This document shows positions 1 to 8,640 of a DNA stretch of 64,000 nucleotides, one piece after another; the first letter of the stretch is position 1; each line of letters starts with the position of its first letter. Source of the DNA: Tubulanus polymorphus (lineage: Eukaryota > Nemertea > Palaeonemertea > Tubulaniformes > Tubulanidae); contig NW_027437435.1 of assembly GCF_964204645.1 (NCBI RefSeq), positions 1-64,000 of the forward strand. Reading direction: 5' to 3'. The position numbers were made by a program, and so were the translations under genes. The notes under the pieces are model-generated. The model was not told the origin of the DNA. It saw only the letters and a program-made list of their open reading frames with translations, and ran no database searches.

Positions 1-430
1 TGGTCCCCGAAATTCATTACGGACTAATTTAGATAGTTGAACATTCCAATCTGTCATGTTGGCACTCCAGATACCGTACTCGAGAAATTCAAATAGGAAG
101 ATGTTCATTTCTCTATGGAGTTTTGACGTCTATGGTGTCTAGTTTATCATAAGCTATTGGGTTCAAATCCCATTATAACTGTTTTTGTGTAAGAAGAATG
201 AAAAAGAATCGAGGCGGATTCAGACGACTTAAGGATTAATCGGTAGAGCGGATGAGGCCTGCTTGAGTGCTAATAGGTTAAACAATTCAAATGGGTTTTT
301 ACTTTTTGATATGAAATCAGTTCTCATTTTGCAGCGATTTTTGAGTTTTTTTTTGTTTGTTTTTTTAGTAAGAGACTCAACAAGAGTTACAATAGCCGAC
401 AATGAATTTTGATTCAATAGATTAGGGCTA
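1..430. other. Unassigned left flank
   Basis: No convincing gene is visible. The stretch is AT-rich with T-runs near 340-366. The first bases contain CCCCGAAATT, which resembles the complement of a purine tract just inside a minus-strand 3' LTR; a similar CCCCCGAAATT occurs near 10201. That could mean another minus-strand LTR element starts left of the window, but the LTR would lie outside, so this is only a hint. A B-box-like GGTTCAAATCC at about 160-170 is discussed among the rejected items. Confidence 0.4.
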
Positions 431-770
431 TGTTAAATTAAATTACAATATTTACTATTTCCTGGGGAGTGGGCGTGCAATCAAATACACATGTTATTAA
501 ATAGGAAAGGCATTAAAGGTTGAAACGTGCATAAGCTGTCGGGGATTTAAGGGTTAATTACAGCTAGGGGGTTAACGTTCTGTTTGGCTGGTCAGTGTAC
601 AGGTGGATGCACGCTGGCTATTGGTCAGTTGTGACAATTGGGTCAGGGGCTTAGTCAGTCTTTATATCAATGTATTATAGAGTATAAGTTTAGTTGGCAA
701 ATAAAGTGTGTGGAGATCACGCAGACATTTATATTGAACCACGTCTTGACTTCTCACAGATTTACCCACA
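431..770 (+). repeat. Candidate 5' LTR of the BEL/Pao element
   Basis: The stretch starts TGTTA and ends CCCACA, giving the usual TG...CA ends. It holds a TATA-like TTTATATC near 661 and an AATAAA polyadenylation signal at 700-705, and is followed at once by a T-rich leader. Its position fits an LTR, about 130 bp upstream of the gag start at 899. The boundaries are inferred, because no 3' LTR survives in the window for comparison. The TG start could be misplaced by tens of bases. Confidence 0.5.
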
Positions 771-898
771 TACTTTTTGGTCCCTCGGAGCGCGGAGATG
801 TGAGTCCATACTCAAAACCTGGATTTATGACTTTATACTTTAACTTTATGTTCATACGCAAAACCTGTATATAAGGTGTTTTATCGTATTTCGTCGAG
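771..898 (+). other. BEL/Pao leader with candidate primer-binding region
   Basis: The leader between the candidate LTR and the gag start begins TACTTTTTGGTCCCTCGGAG, a motif type seen just inside the 5' LTR of BEL-like elements. I could not match the primer tRNA by eye. The rest is AT-rich and non-coding. Confidence 0.45.
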
Positions 899-1458
899 AT
901 GTCTGAAAAGAGGTTAACGAGACGACGTGTAGGCCATTATGCGGCCGCAGGTAAACTAATTAAAGAGGCAGATGCGATTATTGTGACTCAAACCGTTCAA
1001 AGACCGGATTTATTGCGTTTAGAAAGAATTAGTTCGAGTTTAAATGATCAATTGGATTATATCGCAGTATTGGACTTGGAGATTTTGGACGCTATCGACG
1101 ATGATGCGGCATATGAAACCAGTTTTTCAACGTATTCAGACGAACAACTTAAACTTTGAGACAAGCACCTTACTTACGGTCAATATGATTCTGAATGAAC
1201 TGCGAAACTGGTGCCACCTACTCCTGGTGATAAATCAAAAGTGCGATTACCTCACTTGTCTTTACCCAGTGGGAAAATTCTAGAATGGGAACAGTTCTGG
1301 GACGGTTTAAAGGCTGCGGTGCATGATATTTCGGAAACTCGGGGTGCAGAAATTTCAGCATTTGCGTAATCAATTGGAAGGTGATGCAAAGAACTGTATT
1401 GCGGGTTTATCGTTAACCGCCGCTAATTATACTGCGGCGATAGTACTGTTAAAAGATC
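899..1458 (+). pseudogene. Gag, N-terminal part (BEL/Pao), broken
   Basis: The first ATG after the leader opens an 86-codon frame starting MSEKRLTRRR, then hits a stop at 1157 and another at 1196 in the same frame. Beyond these the frame still reads as gag, with a proline/leucine-rich stretch and a Trp-rich EWEQFWDGLKAAVHD motif at about 1286-1330. That motif is typical of the N-terminal half of the DUF1759 domain of BEL/Pao gag. Near 1322-1350 the coding signal moves to another frame (KFQHLRNQLEGDA, then GLSLTAANY), which implies a one-base indel. Coding then stops at 1458 where the LINE begins. The product would be a structural capsid-like protein; this copy cannot make it. Confidence 0.85.
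1451..1458. repeat. LINE target-site duplication, left copy
   Basis: AAAAGATC here is repeated at 4439-4446, directly flanking the LINE. The gag coding signal before the left copy and after the right copy is contiguous if one copy and the insert are discounted, which supports the call. Confidence 0.75.
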
Positions 1459-1577
1459 TCTTCCTCGACTCCTCAGTGACAACATCCACTTCTGTCGTCG
1501 CTTCATCCTTCTCCTCCGTTGCCTCTGCTGGTGTCGACGACAGAAGTGGATGTTGTCACTGAGGAGTTGAGGAAGAG
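1458..1577. repeat. Inverted duplication at LINE 5' end (twin-priming type)
   Basis: Left arm 1458-1500 and right arm 1535-1577 match as inverted copies at 42 of 43 positions, with a 34-bp loop. The minus strand of 1534-1458 reads as open acidic ORF1 sequence (TPAEATEEKDEATTEVDVV) and overlaps the same residues read on the plus strand from 1536. The first 77 bp of the insertion are therefore an inverted ORF1 piece partly duplicated with the direct piece, not a functional hairpin. Confidence 0.8.
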
Positions 1578-1827
1578 GCCACCCTCCCCAACTGAACTGG
1601 TACAAACTCCGAAAAAATCACAAAAATCAAAGCCGCCCTCGGAAGGAGAAAGCTCACCGATACAGAAGCCAACAGAAAACGAACACGAAGAAAGTGACAC
1701 GGACGATACGTGCGAAGTTGCTGCAAAAACAACAAAACCAAGCACTGCGCCACCAGCACCAGTCCGAATGCAGAAAAGGAATCAAACAAAGAATGGAACT
1801 AAATCAAAGACCAAAAAAACTACTTAA
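1535..1827 (+). pseudogene. LINE ORF1, C-terminal tail
   Basis: The open frame from within the inverted repeat to the stop at 1825-1827 encodes a low-complexity, charged tail. It is rich in Pro, Ser, Glu, Lys and Thr (for example PPSPTELVQTPKKSQKSK) and ends in a lysine-rich stretch, KTKKTT. Its position, just upstream of a short gap and an endonuclease start, fits the end of a LINE ORF1, an RNA-binding nucleoprotein. No zinc knuckle or coiled coil survives because the 5' part is missing. The assignment rests mainly on context and on continuity with the inverted fragment. Confidence 0.6.
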
Positions 1828-1875
1828 GGTGAGGTATTCATAACGTTTTACTAATGTAGGCAAATGAGACATAAA

Positions 1876-1959
1876 ATGGCGGACGTGTTAGAACGTATTA
1901 GATTTCTATCACTAAATTGCAACGGCTTAGTTTACTCGAATGCTCGAATTTTTCTTTGA
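1876..1959 (+). pseudogene. LINE ORF2 start, endonuclease N-terminus remnant
   Basis: An ATG 49 bp after the ORF1 stop opens MADVLERIRFLSLNCNGL. Its RFLSLNCNGL resembles the first strand of LINE apurinic-like endonucleases (EEP family), where the Asn is a metal-site residue. Only about 20 codons are recognisable. At about 1935-1945 the sequence jumps to the far 3' part of ORF2 in a different frame, and a stop follows at 1957. The direct heptamer CTCGAAT occurs twice across the junction, suggesting microhomology-mediated deletion. Confidence 0.65.
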
Positions 1960-3268
1960 ACCAAAAATCATCAATTTCCTATGGGATAATGGAAAACGCC
2001 TTGTCAGTAAAGACATAATACATAAAAAAATCGAACACGGAGGTCTCGACTTACACAACATTAAATACAGACAACAAACACAGGCAATTAAGACGATAAT
2101 AAACCACGCTCTAAAACCAACACACTGGAAACCACTTATCAACTACAATCTGCAAAAATATCTAGGCCCAGGCTGGAATATTTCAAACATCATTCACAAT
2201 GAAATACCCAAAAAAGTCATTACAAATGACTACTACAGACATTTATTAAAATCATGGACAGTTTTTCAACAACATCTAGTTACAACTGAGACCATTACCG
2301 AAATTCTGCAAAAACCTATTTTTGGCAACCCAAAAATTAAGCTCAACAAGAAAACCAATTTCACAGAATACATACATCACGGTATAATCAATCTACGACA
2401 TCTATTCGATAATCGTGGAAACTACAAAGCATTTAACGAAATTCCATTAACAAATAAATTTAAACACACATGTATATACAATGCGATACCGCAACATTGG
2501 AAACTAATTCTGTCTGACCAAAATTTAGATCCCGATGAATTACCAAAAATCTATGTACAATTTGGTAATATAGTGTGCACTATAGGAAAACTTTTATCAT
2601 CTCAAATTTATCGAATTCTATTATTAAAAAATCTCCATCAAATCACACCGATAGGGCAAACCAAAATTACTGAAATGTTAAATGCTGATCTGAACTGGCC
2701 GGAAATTTGGAATGAAGTTTATAATAAACATATTGATAGACGATTTAGTGATATTCATTGGAAATTACTGCATAATACTCTGGCAACAGCTTCAAAACTA
2801 GTACTTTGGAAAATAAAAACTGATCCAAATTGTAAAATTTGTGGACGCGCGGCAACGAATGACCATGTAGTATTCTCATGCACAGAAGCACAGCAATTAT
2901 ATTCATCTATACAACCAATCATTCAACGCATACTAGACACACCAATAAATATCACTCAAGACATCGTCTACACAGGAATTACTAAAACAATAGAAAGAGA
3001 TTTCTTCAAACGCACACTCGCGAACTACCTTTTGTTTCTTGCACAATCCATTTTGTACCTAAATCACTACAATTTAGAACAAGGCTCTGGCCGCATCAAC
3101 GCTATAATTTATTTCAAAAACTCGCTAATAGATCGCCTAAACCAAGAAATCATGCTTCAACAAAACCTTCATATTTGGACTCTTAACAATGTACTTATAC
3201 ACCTGGATGCAAACGGACTGAATGCAGTAAACAGAATCACAATCGACATCATTAGCGTAGTCTATTAA
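1940..3268 (+). pseudogene. LINE ORF2, C-terminal part with zinc finger
   Basis: This 442-codon open frame begins at a deletion junction, so its first ATG is not a natural start. Residues about 12-50 contain FLWDNGKRL and EHGGLDLHNIKYRQQTQAIK, typical of the segment after the reverse transcriptase in L1/Tx1-type ORF2. Residues 298-314 hold CKICGRAATNDHVVFSC, a C-x2-C-x7-H-x4-C finger of the zf-RVT type, preceded by a conserved W-x-L-L-H-N-T-L stretch. The remaining 128 residues match the usual tail after the finger. No catalytic reverse transcriptase motif is present. The frame is free of stops, so the deletion may have been present at insertion or happened soon after. Confidence 0.8.
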
Positions 3269-4438
3269 TTAAACCCAACGCCTTTTTTATTACTTACACC
3301 TACATATCCCGACTTTGACACTTGAGGTATGTTCTGATTTAGATCGAACAGGGATGACGGTCTATCAATACGCATAGAACTGTCTGACCACTTTTGCTTT
3401 ATATCATCACATACGTATTAGTTTATTAGTTTACTGTTTCTGATGTTTTGACTGTAAACTCAGTCTCATTGCCACGATAGCTGGAACGCTGCCTCCGTTT
3501 GTGACCTTAGGATAGCAAGCTATGTCTATGTACGCGCAATGGTGACTGGAAAGTTGCCTCTTGACATCAGTCTCATTAAAAGCTACCAAAAATGTAATCG
3601 TGACAATGTAAATAAAACCCGATCAAGACTGTATATATGTAAGTGTACAAACATGTATTCAATATTCACGTGTCTGTGCCGCTTTCTTACTGACGGTCTA
3701 TCAATACGCATAGCACTGTCCGTTTGATTGCGATACATTCACGGACCTAACTCACTGTATATTAGAAACACATAACTGCTCCCAGTGTAAAACTTATACT
3801 TTTAGGCAAATTCAGCACCAGATGTGAAGTACCAACTGCGCACCCCTTGACGGAGAAACCCATCCTAATCGGAGCTGCACCGTCGATGTCATACAACTAC
3901 ACTTCGGATACCCCAGGGCCATACTCTCATCTGGAAAATTTGCGTTTCGAAATGTGCTTTCTTCCTATCTAGTCAACACGCGGGATCATCAACTTAGAGG
4001 ACTTCTACATCAACATCTACCCGAGGAAAAAAACCACACTAAACTATCGGACTATTTACACGTAGAAAACGACCAAAAAATATAAAAATGGACAAAATGA
4101 TCTTGTAATATAGCTATTTCCAGAATCTCATTGTATTAAATTAGGCAGCCAGAAAAATTCATCCCAATCAGTCGCTTGCCGGTTCAGACTGAATGGAAGA
4201 TTGTTTGGATGAACCGGAACCGAATTTCTAATTATGTACTTCGATTTTAAAATATTCTGTTTACTCGACCGCCGATCACACATCTATATCTGTACTTCGA
4301 TTTCCGATTTCAAAATCAAACCCCCTGTTTCGCTCCCGGCAGGTGTGGTGGGTCTGTAAGGGACACTCAATCGAAAAATCAAACAAAATTTACCAGCCAA
4401 ATAAATAAATAATGGGGACAATCCCTATTTTAAGATCG
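3269..4438 (+). other. LINE 3' region, non-coding
   Basis: No credible coding region was found in this 1.17 kb. It holds a dispersed direct repeat of 30 bp (3355-3384 and 3691-3720, one mismatch) and a shorter shared CAGTCTCATT, hinting at an old 336-bp duplication. Near 4400-4412 it turns into AATAAATAAATAA, then 26 bp lead to the right target duplication. It may be an unusually long LINE 3' UTR or may contain a further unrecognised insertion. Confidence 0.5.
3355..3720 (+). repeat. Dispersed 30-bp direct repeat pair
   Basis: TGACGGTCTATCAATACGCA starts at 3355 and again at 3691. The match extends 30 bp with one mismatch. The sequence between shares only short patches, so this is a degenerate duplication with a period of about 336 bp. 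Confidence 0.7.
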
Positions 4439-4446
4439 AAAAGATC
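4439..4446. repeat. LINE target-site duplication, right copy
   Basis: AAAAGATC, identical to 1451-1458. An extra AAGATCG lies immediately to its left (4432-4438), so the precise 3' end of the LINE is uncertain by a few bases. Confidence 0.7.
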
Positions 4447-5200
4447 GTTATGGTCAAATTCATAAGATCATATCTGCTCATCTGAAAGAATTAGTGGACT
4501 TACAAGCTCCTGCTGATTCACCATCGAGTTTCCGGACATTTCGTGACTCTATAGAGTCTCATATAAGGTCGTTAGACGCGCTTGGTAAAAGTTCTGATTC
4601 TTATGGCGATATGTTATCATCTGTAATTCTGTATAAGTTACCGAGATCCGTTAGAAGAAATTTAATTCGTTCTCGCGGAAATAAAGAGTTATCGTTACAG
4701 CAATTGCGTGATTTTATGTCGGAGGAACTGGAAATTATGAATGCGGGATTAGATTACATTGTAGATGACTCGAGTGAACTTATGGATATTTCTAGTTTAC
4801 CGGTTTTTGACAATAATCAACAAAACAGCAGTAATAAGTCTACGAAGAATCTCAATTGTGGATTATGCGATAAATAACATAAAGTTACCGACTGTAATCT
4901 AAACGGGAAAGCTAAACTAGCAGCAGTTCGTCGGCGGAATTAATGTTTTAACTGTCTTAAAACTGGACATCGTTCGTTTAACTGTAAGTCGACTTTTCTT
5001 TGTCGGAAGTGTAATAAGCGACATCATTCAGCTCTGTGCGACTCGTTTACAGAAAAGGTCAATTCTTCAATTAACAACGTTAGCCAGTCTAATAAGAGTA
5101 ATGATTCGACATCTAATAGCGTACCGAGCGTCGGACTCGGATCACCTCAGCCTACTGATAGTGGACAACCAGAGATTCAGTCATTAAAAGTTGATTTACC
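4439..5200 (+). pseudogene. Gag, C-terminal part with zinc knuckles (BEL/Pao), broken
   Basis: The frame resumes right after the LINE with DRYGQIHKIISAHLKELVDL, the C-terminal half of DUF1759, continues through IESHIRSLDALG and LYKLPRSVRRNL, and ends in nucleic-acid-binding knuckles. Knuckle one spans 4857-4895 (C-x2-C-x3-H-x4-C) but has a TAA at 4875 inside it. A second TAA lies at 4941. Knuckle two is 4944-4985 (CFNCLKTGHRSFNC), followed by a third Cys/His cluster, CRKCNKRHHSALC, at about 5001-5039. All pieces stay in one frame, so these are point nonsense mutations, not frameshifts. The linker to 5200 is Ser/Asn-rich, as expected before the protease. Confidence 0.85.
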
Positions 5201-5201
5201 G

Positions 5202-5870
5202 GTGAAGGATGTTAGTCAAAACTTTTCGAGTATTATTAAGTCGTCGTGTAATAATGTTCTACTTAAAACTGCGCTAGCTCCGGTCAGTAACGGAAGTGAT
5301 AATTCGTTATCTCATAACGCGAATATTATGCTGGATGATGGATCTCAGCGTACTTTCATTACGACACAGTTGGCCGCTCAGTTAAAATTATCGCCTATAG
5401 GGAAAGAAAATCTGAATGTTTCTACATTCGGTAACACGGATTATGTTTCGAGAGAGTGTGATTTAGTTAAATTACATTTACATTGTGTAGATAAATCGTA
5501 TTTATCTATTCGTGCATTGGTTGTTCCGCATATAACCAATCCAGTGTTCGTGGCTGACCGTACGAATATTAACAATATACAGTCACATGGATAAAAGTTA
5601 GCTCATCCGTTGACAGAACCTGTGGGTCGATTCGATTTATCGCTTTTGATTTGTGCAGACCAGTATTATGACATTGTGACCGATGAAGTTATTCGATTTG
5701 ACGACTGTAACACAGTCGCAGTGGGTTCGAAACTCGGATTTATATTAGCTGGACCAATATGTTCGTCTACGTGGGATTCTACGCCGTCAGTTATGATTGT
5801 GAACACTGAGAATCAATTACTTGAAAGTTTCTGGTCGTTGGAGAATATTGGAATACACGATAAGATCTGA
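5202..5870 (+). pseudogene. Aspartic protease region (A17/DUF1758 type) of BEL/Pao
   Basis: The frame runs open from the Ser/Asn linker to a stop at 5592, then continues in the same frame from 5595 to a second stop at 5868. The active-site loop is visible as MLDDGSQRTFIT, with candidate catalytic Asp codons at 5334 and 5337. Further on, GRFDLSLLICADQYYDIVTD (about 5625-5684) and KLGFILAGP (about 5730-5756) are the conserved C-terminal blocks of this protease family, which processes the Gag-Pol polyprotein. The first part could have been translated, but the in-frame TAA at 5592 separates it from the conserved second half. Confidence 0.85.
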
Positions 5871-6887
5871 CCGACCAAGGATGTTCTATCAGATTATGTT
5901 GATACAGGTATTCAACTGCGCGATGGGAAATATTATGCGAAATGCCCATGGAAGGATTCTCATCCGGAACTTCCTACTAATCGTTTCATTGCTGAGAAAC
6001 TTACTCGTAGTACCGTTCGTAGACTTGGTAAGAAACCCGATTTATTAGCGAAATATCACGAAATTATGATGGATCAGTTGTCTCGGGATTTTATAGAACT
6101 CGTTGACTTGGATAAGCCGGTATCTGATAAAGAGCATTATATAGCACACCATTGCGTATTCAGAGATAGTGCTACTACGCCCATACGAGTAGTTTTTAAC
6201 TGTTCTTGCTGTTCTGGGAAAAACTAACCGTGTCTTAATGACTGCTTGGAGTCCGGGCCTCCTTGAATAATATTACGTCGATTTTACTCCGTTTTTAAGT
6301 CTGTGTTATTCGGTGCGTCGAGCTCGCCTTTTATTTTGAATGCGACCCTGCTGAAACACTTAAGTTTACAGAATGCTGATAACGCAACCGTGCGTGACGA
6401 TATCAAAGAGTCGTTATATGTGGATAACGTTATATCAGGAGCAGATACTATCAGTGAATCGATTGAACATTATAAAGCTTCGAGAAGTATTATGTCTGAT
6501 GGTGGATTCAACATTCGTTCGTGGTCATCTAATTGCGTTGACGTCACTAGATTAGCTGACTCTGATGGAGTATTAGAAAAGAGTACTGAAGTCAGTGTTC
6601 TCGGCCTTCGATGGAATACCGTTAGTGACATGTTGTCATTGAATCGAAAAACTGTGCTACAAGACTCTCAAGATCTAGTTACGAAACGGAATATTCTTCA
6701 TTCGTCTGCAACTATGTACGATCCGCTTGGATTTCTATCACCGTTACTTATCACCGCTAAGACTTTGTTACAAGACATTTGGCGAAAAGGTTATGATTGG
6801 GATGATAAGTTACCGCCCGATGACGATTCATGTTTTCGGCGATTCTTCGCAAACGTCTTATGGAGCTGTGGCGTATATAGTGAATAA
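5871..6887 (+). pseudogene. Reverse transcriptase of BEL/Pao, core deleted
   Basis: After the stop at 5868 the frame reads as the N-terminal reverse transcriptase region, with CPWKDSHPELPTNRFIAEKL near 5940 and a YIAHHCVFRD block near 6140. Stops follow at 6225 and 6264, and the signal moves by one frame (LNNITSILLRF, from 6263). A deletion then joins it to FGASSSPF (from 6309). This removes the segment carrying the first catalytic Asp (motif A). The catalytic box is present at 6417-6428 but reads YVDN, with the second Asp replaced by Asn. The connection domain follows, with SVLGLRW, YDPLGFLSPL and WRKGYDWDD to about 6820. No polymerase activity is possible from this copy. Confidence 0.85.
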
Positions 6888-7002
6888 CAATGATGTGTCG
6901 TTTCTGATGTCTAAATCGAAAGTTGCTCCAGTCAAGCCGATAACTATTCCAAGACTGGAACTGTTAGCATCGCTAGTTACTGCAAGATTAGCCGATCATT
7001 TA
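6823..7002 (+). pseudogene. RNase H region of BEL/Pao, part 1
   Basis: A deletion near 6815-6830 joins the end of the connection domain to RNase H in another frame. The block starts IHVFGDSSQTSYGAVAYIV, where the Asp is the first catalytic position of RNase H, and continues to the highly conserved IPRLELLASLV. The DNA transposon at 7003 interrupts it at codon phase zero. Part 2 resumes at 8142-8145 after the TTA duplication. Confidence 0.85.
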
Positions 7003-7040
7003 TGCAGCTATCAATGTGAACCCTGACCCCCCCTAGTTCA
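7003..7040 (+). repeat. Left terminal inverted repeat of DNA transposon
   Basis: 38 bp, starting TGCAGCTATC and containing GACCCCCCCTAGTTCA. It is the reverse complement of the right end apart from the length of the C tract. Confidence 0.85.
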
Positions 7041-8032
7041 GACATTCGACTCCAATTCGACACATACCATAAATCTTTCCGCTCAGGTTTCGACAGATTA
7101 TCACTATTACCATAGATGACATTAGTCAGGTTTTCGTCACTTTTATAGAATAACCTCGTCAGGGCTTCGACAGCTTTCCACTAGACAGATTTCCTTAAGA
7201 AATACAATACGCCAGGTATTCGACACAATGTAGCATGTTTAATAATTTCATTTCTTTTATTAAAACTATAAAATCTTAACAAAACTTAACTCATTTTATA
7301 AGCCTTTTGAAACAGCAGTGACATGCTGCAGACATGATAGATGAAGCAACGTCATGTTTCTTCCAAGATCAAACTTCATTGTAAAAGAAATACCAGTCAA
7401 GTGGCTGGTTTGGGCTTTAGGGGAACCATGTAATATTGTTTATCCAAAGTAAACATTCATTTTGACTAATAAGCTCCACATCCAAAAGATGTGTTTTATG
7501 AGGATTAAAATATGCATTAATTAATTATTACACAATTACGGTTCTTGCGTTTTTTTGTATAACCCTGTTTATAATATGAATCTCAATGTTTAAAAAGAGC
7601 TGGTCACCAAAATTTTGAAGAAAGTGTCAAAGTACATTATCAGGAGTCACCGCTAGATATTAGAATTGAAATACGAGATTATAATCAACAGTGGTACATC
7701 AGATTCTGTAAAAATTGATGAAGATTGAAGTGATAAATAATGCTAAGCTAACAATTAAATGTGACAACTTCTGTTAGAATTTCCCACGATATAGAGGCTC
7801 TGGCGACCTGACGTTTTAGTGAAGCGACATATCCGATCGGGAGCGTAACAACGGAAGGTAAACTGACTATATGTCCCGTATGTTCAAACCGCATATCAAA
7901 CCGCTTTTCGTCAGACTTTCGAAGTAGGTTTAGATTGGAATCCGCCAGACATTCGATGCTCAATGAATACATAATCGTCACGCATTCGATAGAGATACGA
8001 CACCCATTTCTTTTGGGTTCGCCAGAGATTCG
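7039..8032 (+). repeat. Subterminal TTCGA-containing motifs of the DNA transposon
   Basis: Near the left end, related motifs occur at 7039 (CAGACATTCGAC), 7084 (CAGGTTTCGAC), 7127 (CAGGTTTTCGTC), 7160 (CAGGGCTTCGAC) and 7213 (CAGGTATTCGAC), spaced about 35-55 bp. Near the right end they occur at 7946 (CAGACATTCGAT), about 7980 (CACGCATTCGAT) and 8023 (CAGAGATTCG). They all face the same way. Such arrays often bind transposase in DNA transposons; that role is inferred here. Confidence 0.6.
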
Positions 8033-8096
8033 TTAATTACTAAAAAAGTCTTCGTTCAGGATCCACCAATTTTCACGTCGAAATCCTGGCGATGGA

Positions 8097-8141
8097 TGAA
8101 CTAGGGGGGGGGGGGGGTCAGGGTTCACATTGATAGCTGCA
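8097..8141 (-). repeat. Right terminal inverted repeat of DNA transposon
   Basis: 45 bp, starting TGAACTAG, then 14 G, then TCAGGG and ending GATAGCTGCA. The seven extra G relative to the left end point to replication slippage, or to a sequencing or assembly error at the homopolymer. Confidence 0.85.
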
Positions 8142-8640
8142 TTAATGTCGAGTTTAAAATCGAGGATTCCGAGATTGAATTGCGTATTATGGTCTGACAA
8201 TCAGGCTGTTCTCACGTGGATCATGTCGCCTCATAATGTGAAATTGGATAAATTTGTTTCGAATCGTATCGCGGAGATTAAACGTTTGACTGGTAATTTT
8301 CAATGGAGATATTGCCCGTCGAGTGATAACCCCGCTGACATTGTATCACGAGGATCGAATCTACGAAGTTTGCTGGATTCGAAGCTGTGGTGGCATGGAC
8401 CGGAATGGCTACCTAATGAAGAACTTTGGCCTAAGTTGACAATATCAAACAATAGTCGGGATAGTTGTAAAATTCCCAGCAGTGAAGATTGTTTTCTGAG
8501 TACAAATAGTGTGGTATCGATACCCGAGTCTGGATTATCTGTTGTTAAAGATATGAGTCGATACTCATCACTAAATAGACTTAAGCGTATTACAGCTTGG
8601 ATATATCGTTTTATTAACAACGTTAAGGATAAAACTAACC
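8142..8640 (+). pseudogene. RNase H region of BEL/Pao, part 2
   Basis: Coding resumes directly after the transposon in the phase left at 7002. VLWSDNQAVLTWI (about 8187-8225) carries a conserved Asp, and FQWRYCPSSDNPADIVSRG (about 8298-8354) carries the last conserved Asn-Pro-Ala-Asp block. WWHGPEWLPNEELWP follows at about 8388-8432. These are the standard landmarks between RNase H and integrase in BEL/Pao. The frame is open here and continues without a stop into the integrase. Confidence 0.88.

Larger units (their letters stand above)
1459..4438 (+). mobile_element. Tx1/L1-like LINE, 5' inverted and internally deleted
   Basis: The insert lies inside the gag DUF1759 region and is bounded by an 8-bp duplication, AAAAGATC. 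It holds, in order, an inverted fragment of ORF1 (1458-1534), the direct C-terminal part of ORF1 (to 1827), the first 20 or so codons of an ORF2 endonuclease (from 1876), then the C-terminal third of ORF2 (1940-3268) and a 1.2 kb non-coding tail ending in an ATAA-rich stretch near 4400-4412. Most of the endonuclease and all of the reverse transcriptase are absent. The Tx1/L1 group is suggested by the two-ORF layout and the GGL and zinc-finger motifs in the ORF2 tail; a related clade is possible. Confidence 0.8.
7003..8141. mobile_element. Non-autonomous DNA transposon, Harbinger-like (TTA duplication)
   Basis: The ends are perfect inverted copies, 7003-7040 and 8097-8141, beginning TGCAGCTATCAATGTGAACC. 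They differ only in a mononucleotide tract: 7 C at the left end and 14 G at the right. TTA flanks both sides (7000-7002 and 8142-8144), and removing the insert plus one TTA leaves the RNase H reading phase unbroken. A 3-bp TTA/TAA duplication is characteristic of PIF/Harbinger, which supports that superfamily. The interior has no transposase. A 77-codon minus-strand frame at 7748-7981 matches nothing I recognise. Repeated CAG-N-TTCGAC-like motifs lie near both ends. Confidence 0.8.

Noticed and set aside
118-180. tRNA or tRNA-derived SINE head
   Set aside because: GGTTCAAATCC matches a B box, and a T-arm, an anticodon-like stem (TAGTT/AGCTA) and a poor acceptor stem can be drawn. But the D-arm and variable loop do not fit, base 33 is not T, and no A box is clear.
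638-874. 78-codon frame in the LTR and leader
   Set aside because: It crosses the candidate LTR end and leader, has no motif, and starts at a non-ATG codon.
1044-1283. 79-codon frame overlapping gag
   Set aside because: It is an out-of-frame shadow of the recognised gag sequence.
3539-3727. 62-codon frame in the LINE tail
   Set aside because: Short, with no motif, and inside a stretch with degenerate repeats.
7748-7981. 77-codon minus-strand frame inside the DNA transposon
   Set aside because: No transposase or other motif is visible, and it has no plausible context for expression. Kept only as a note under the transposon.
8300-8620. 106-codon minus-strand frame
   Set aside because: It lies opposite the well-supported RNase H to integrase coding region and is its antisense shadow.
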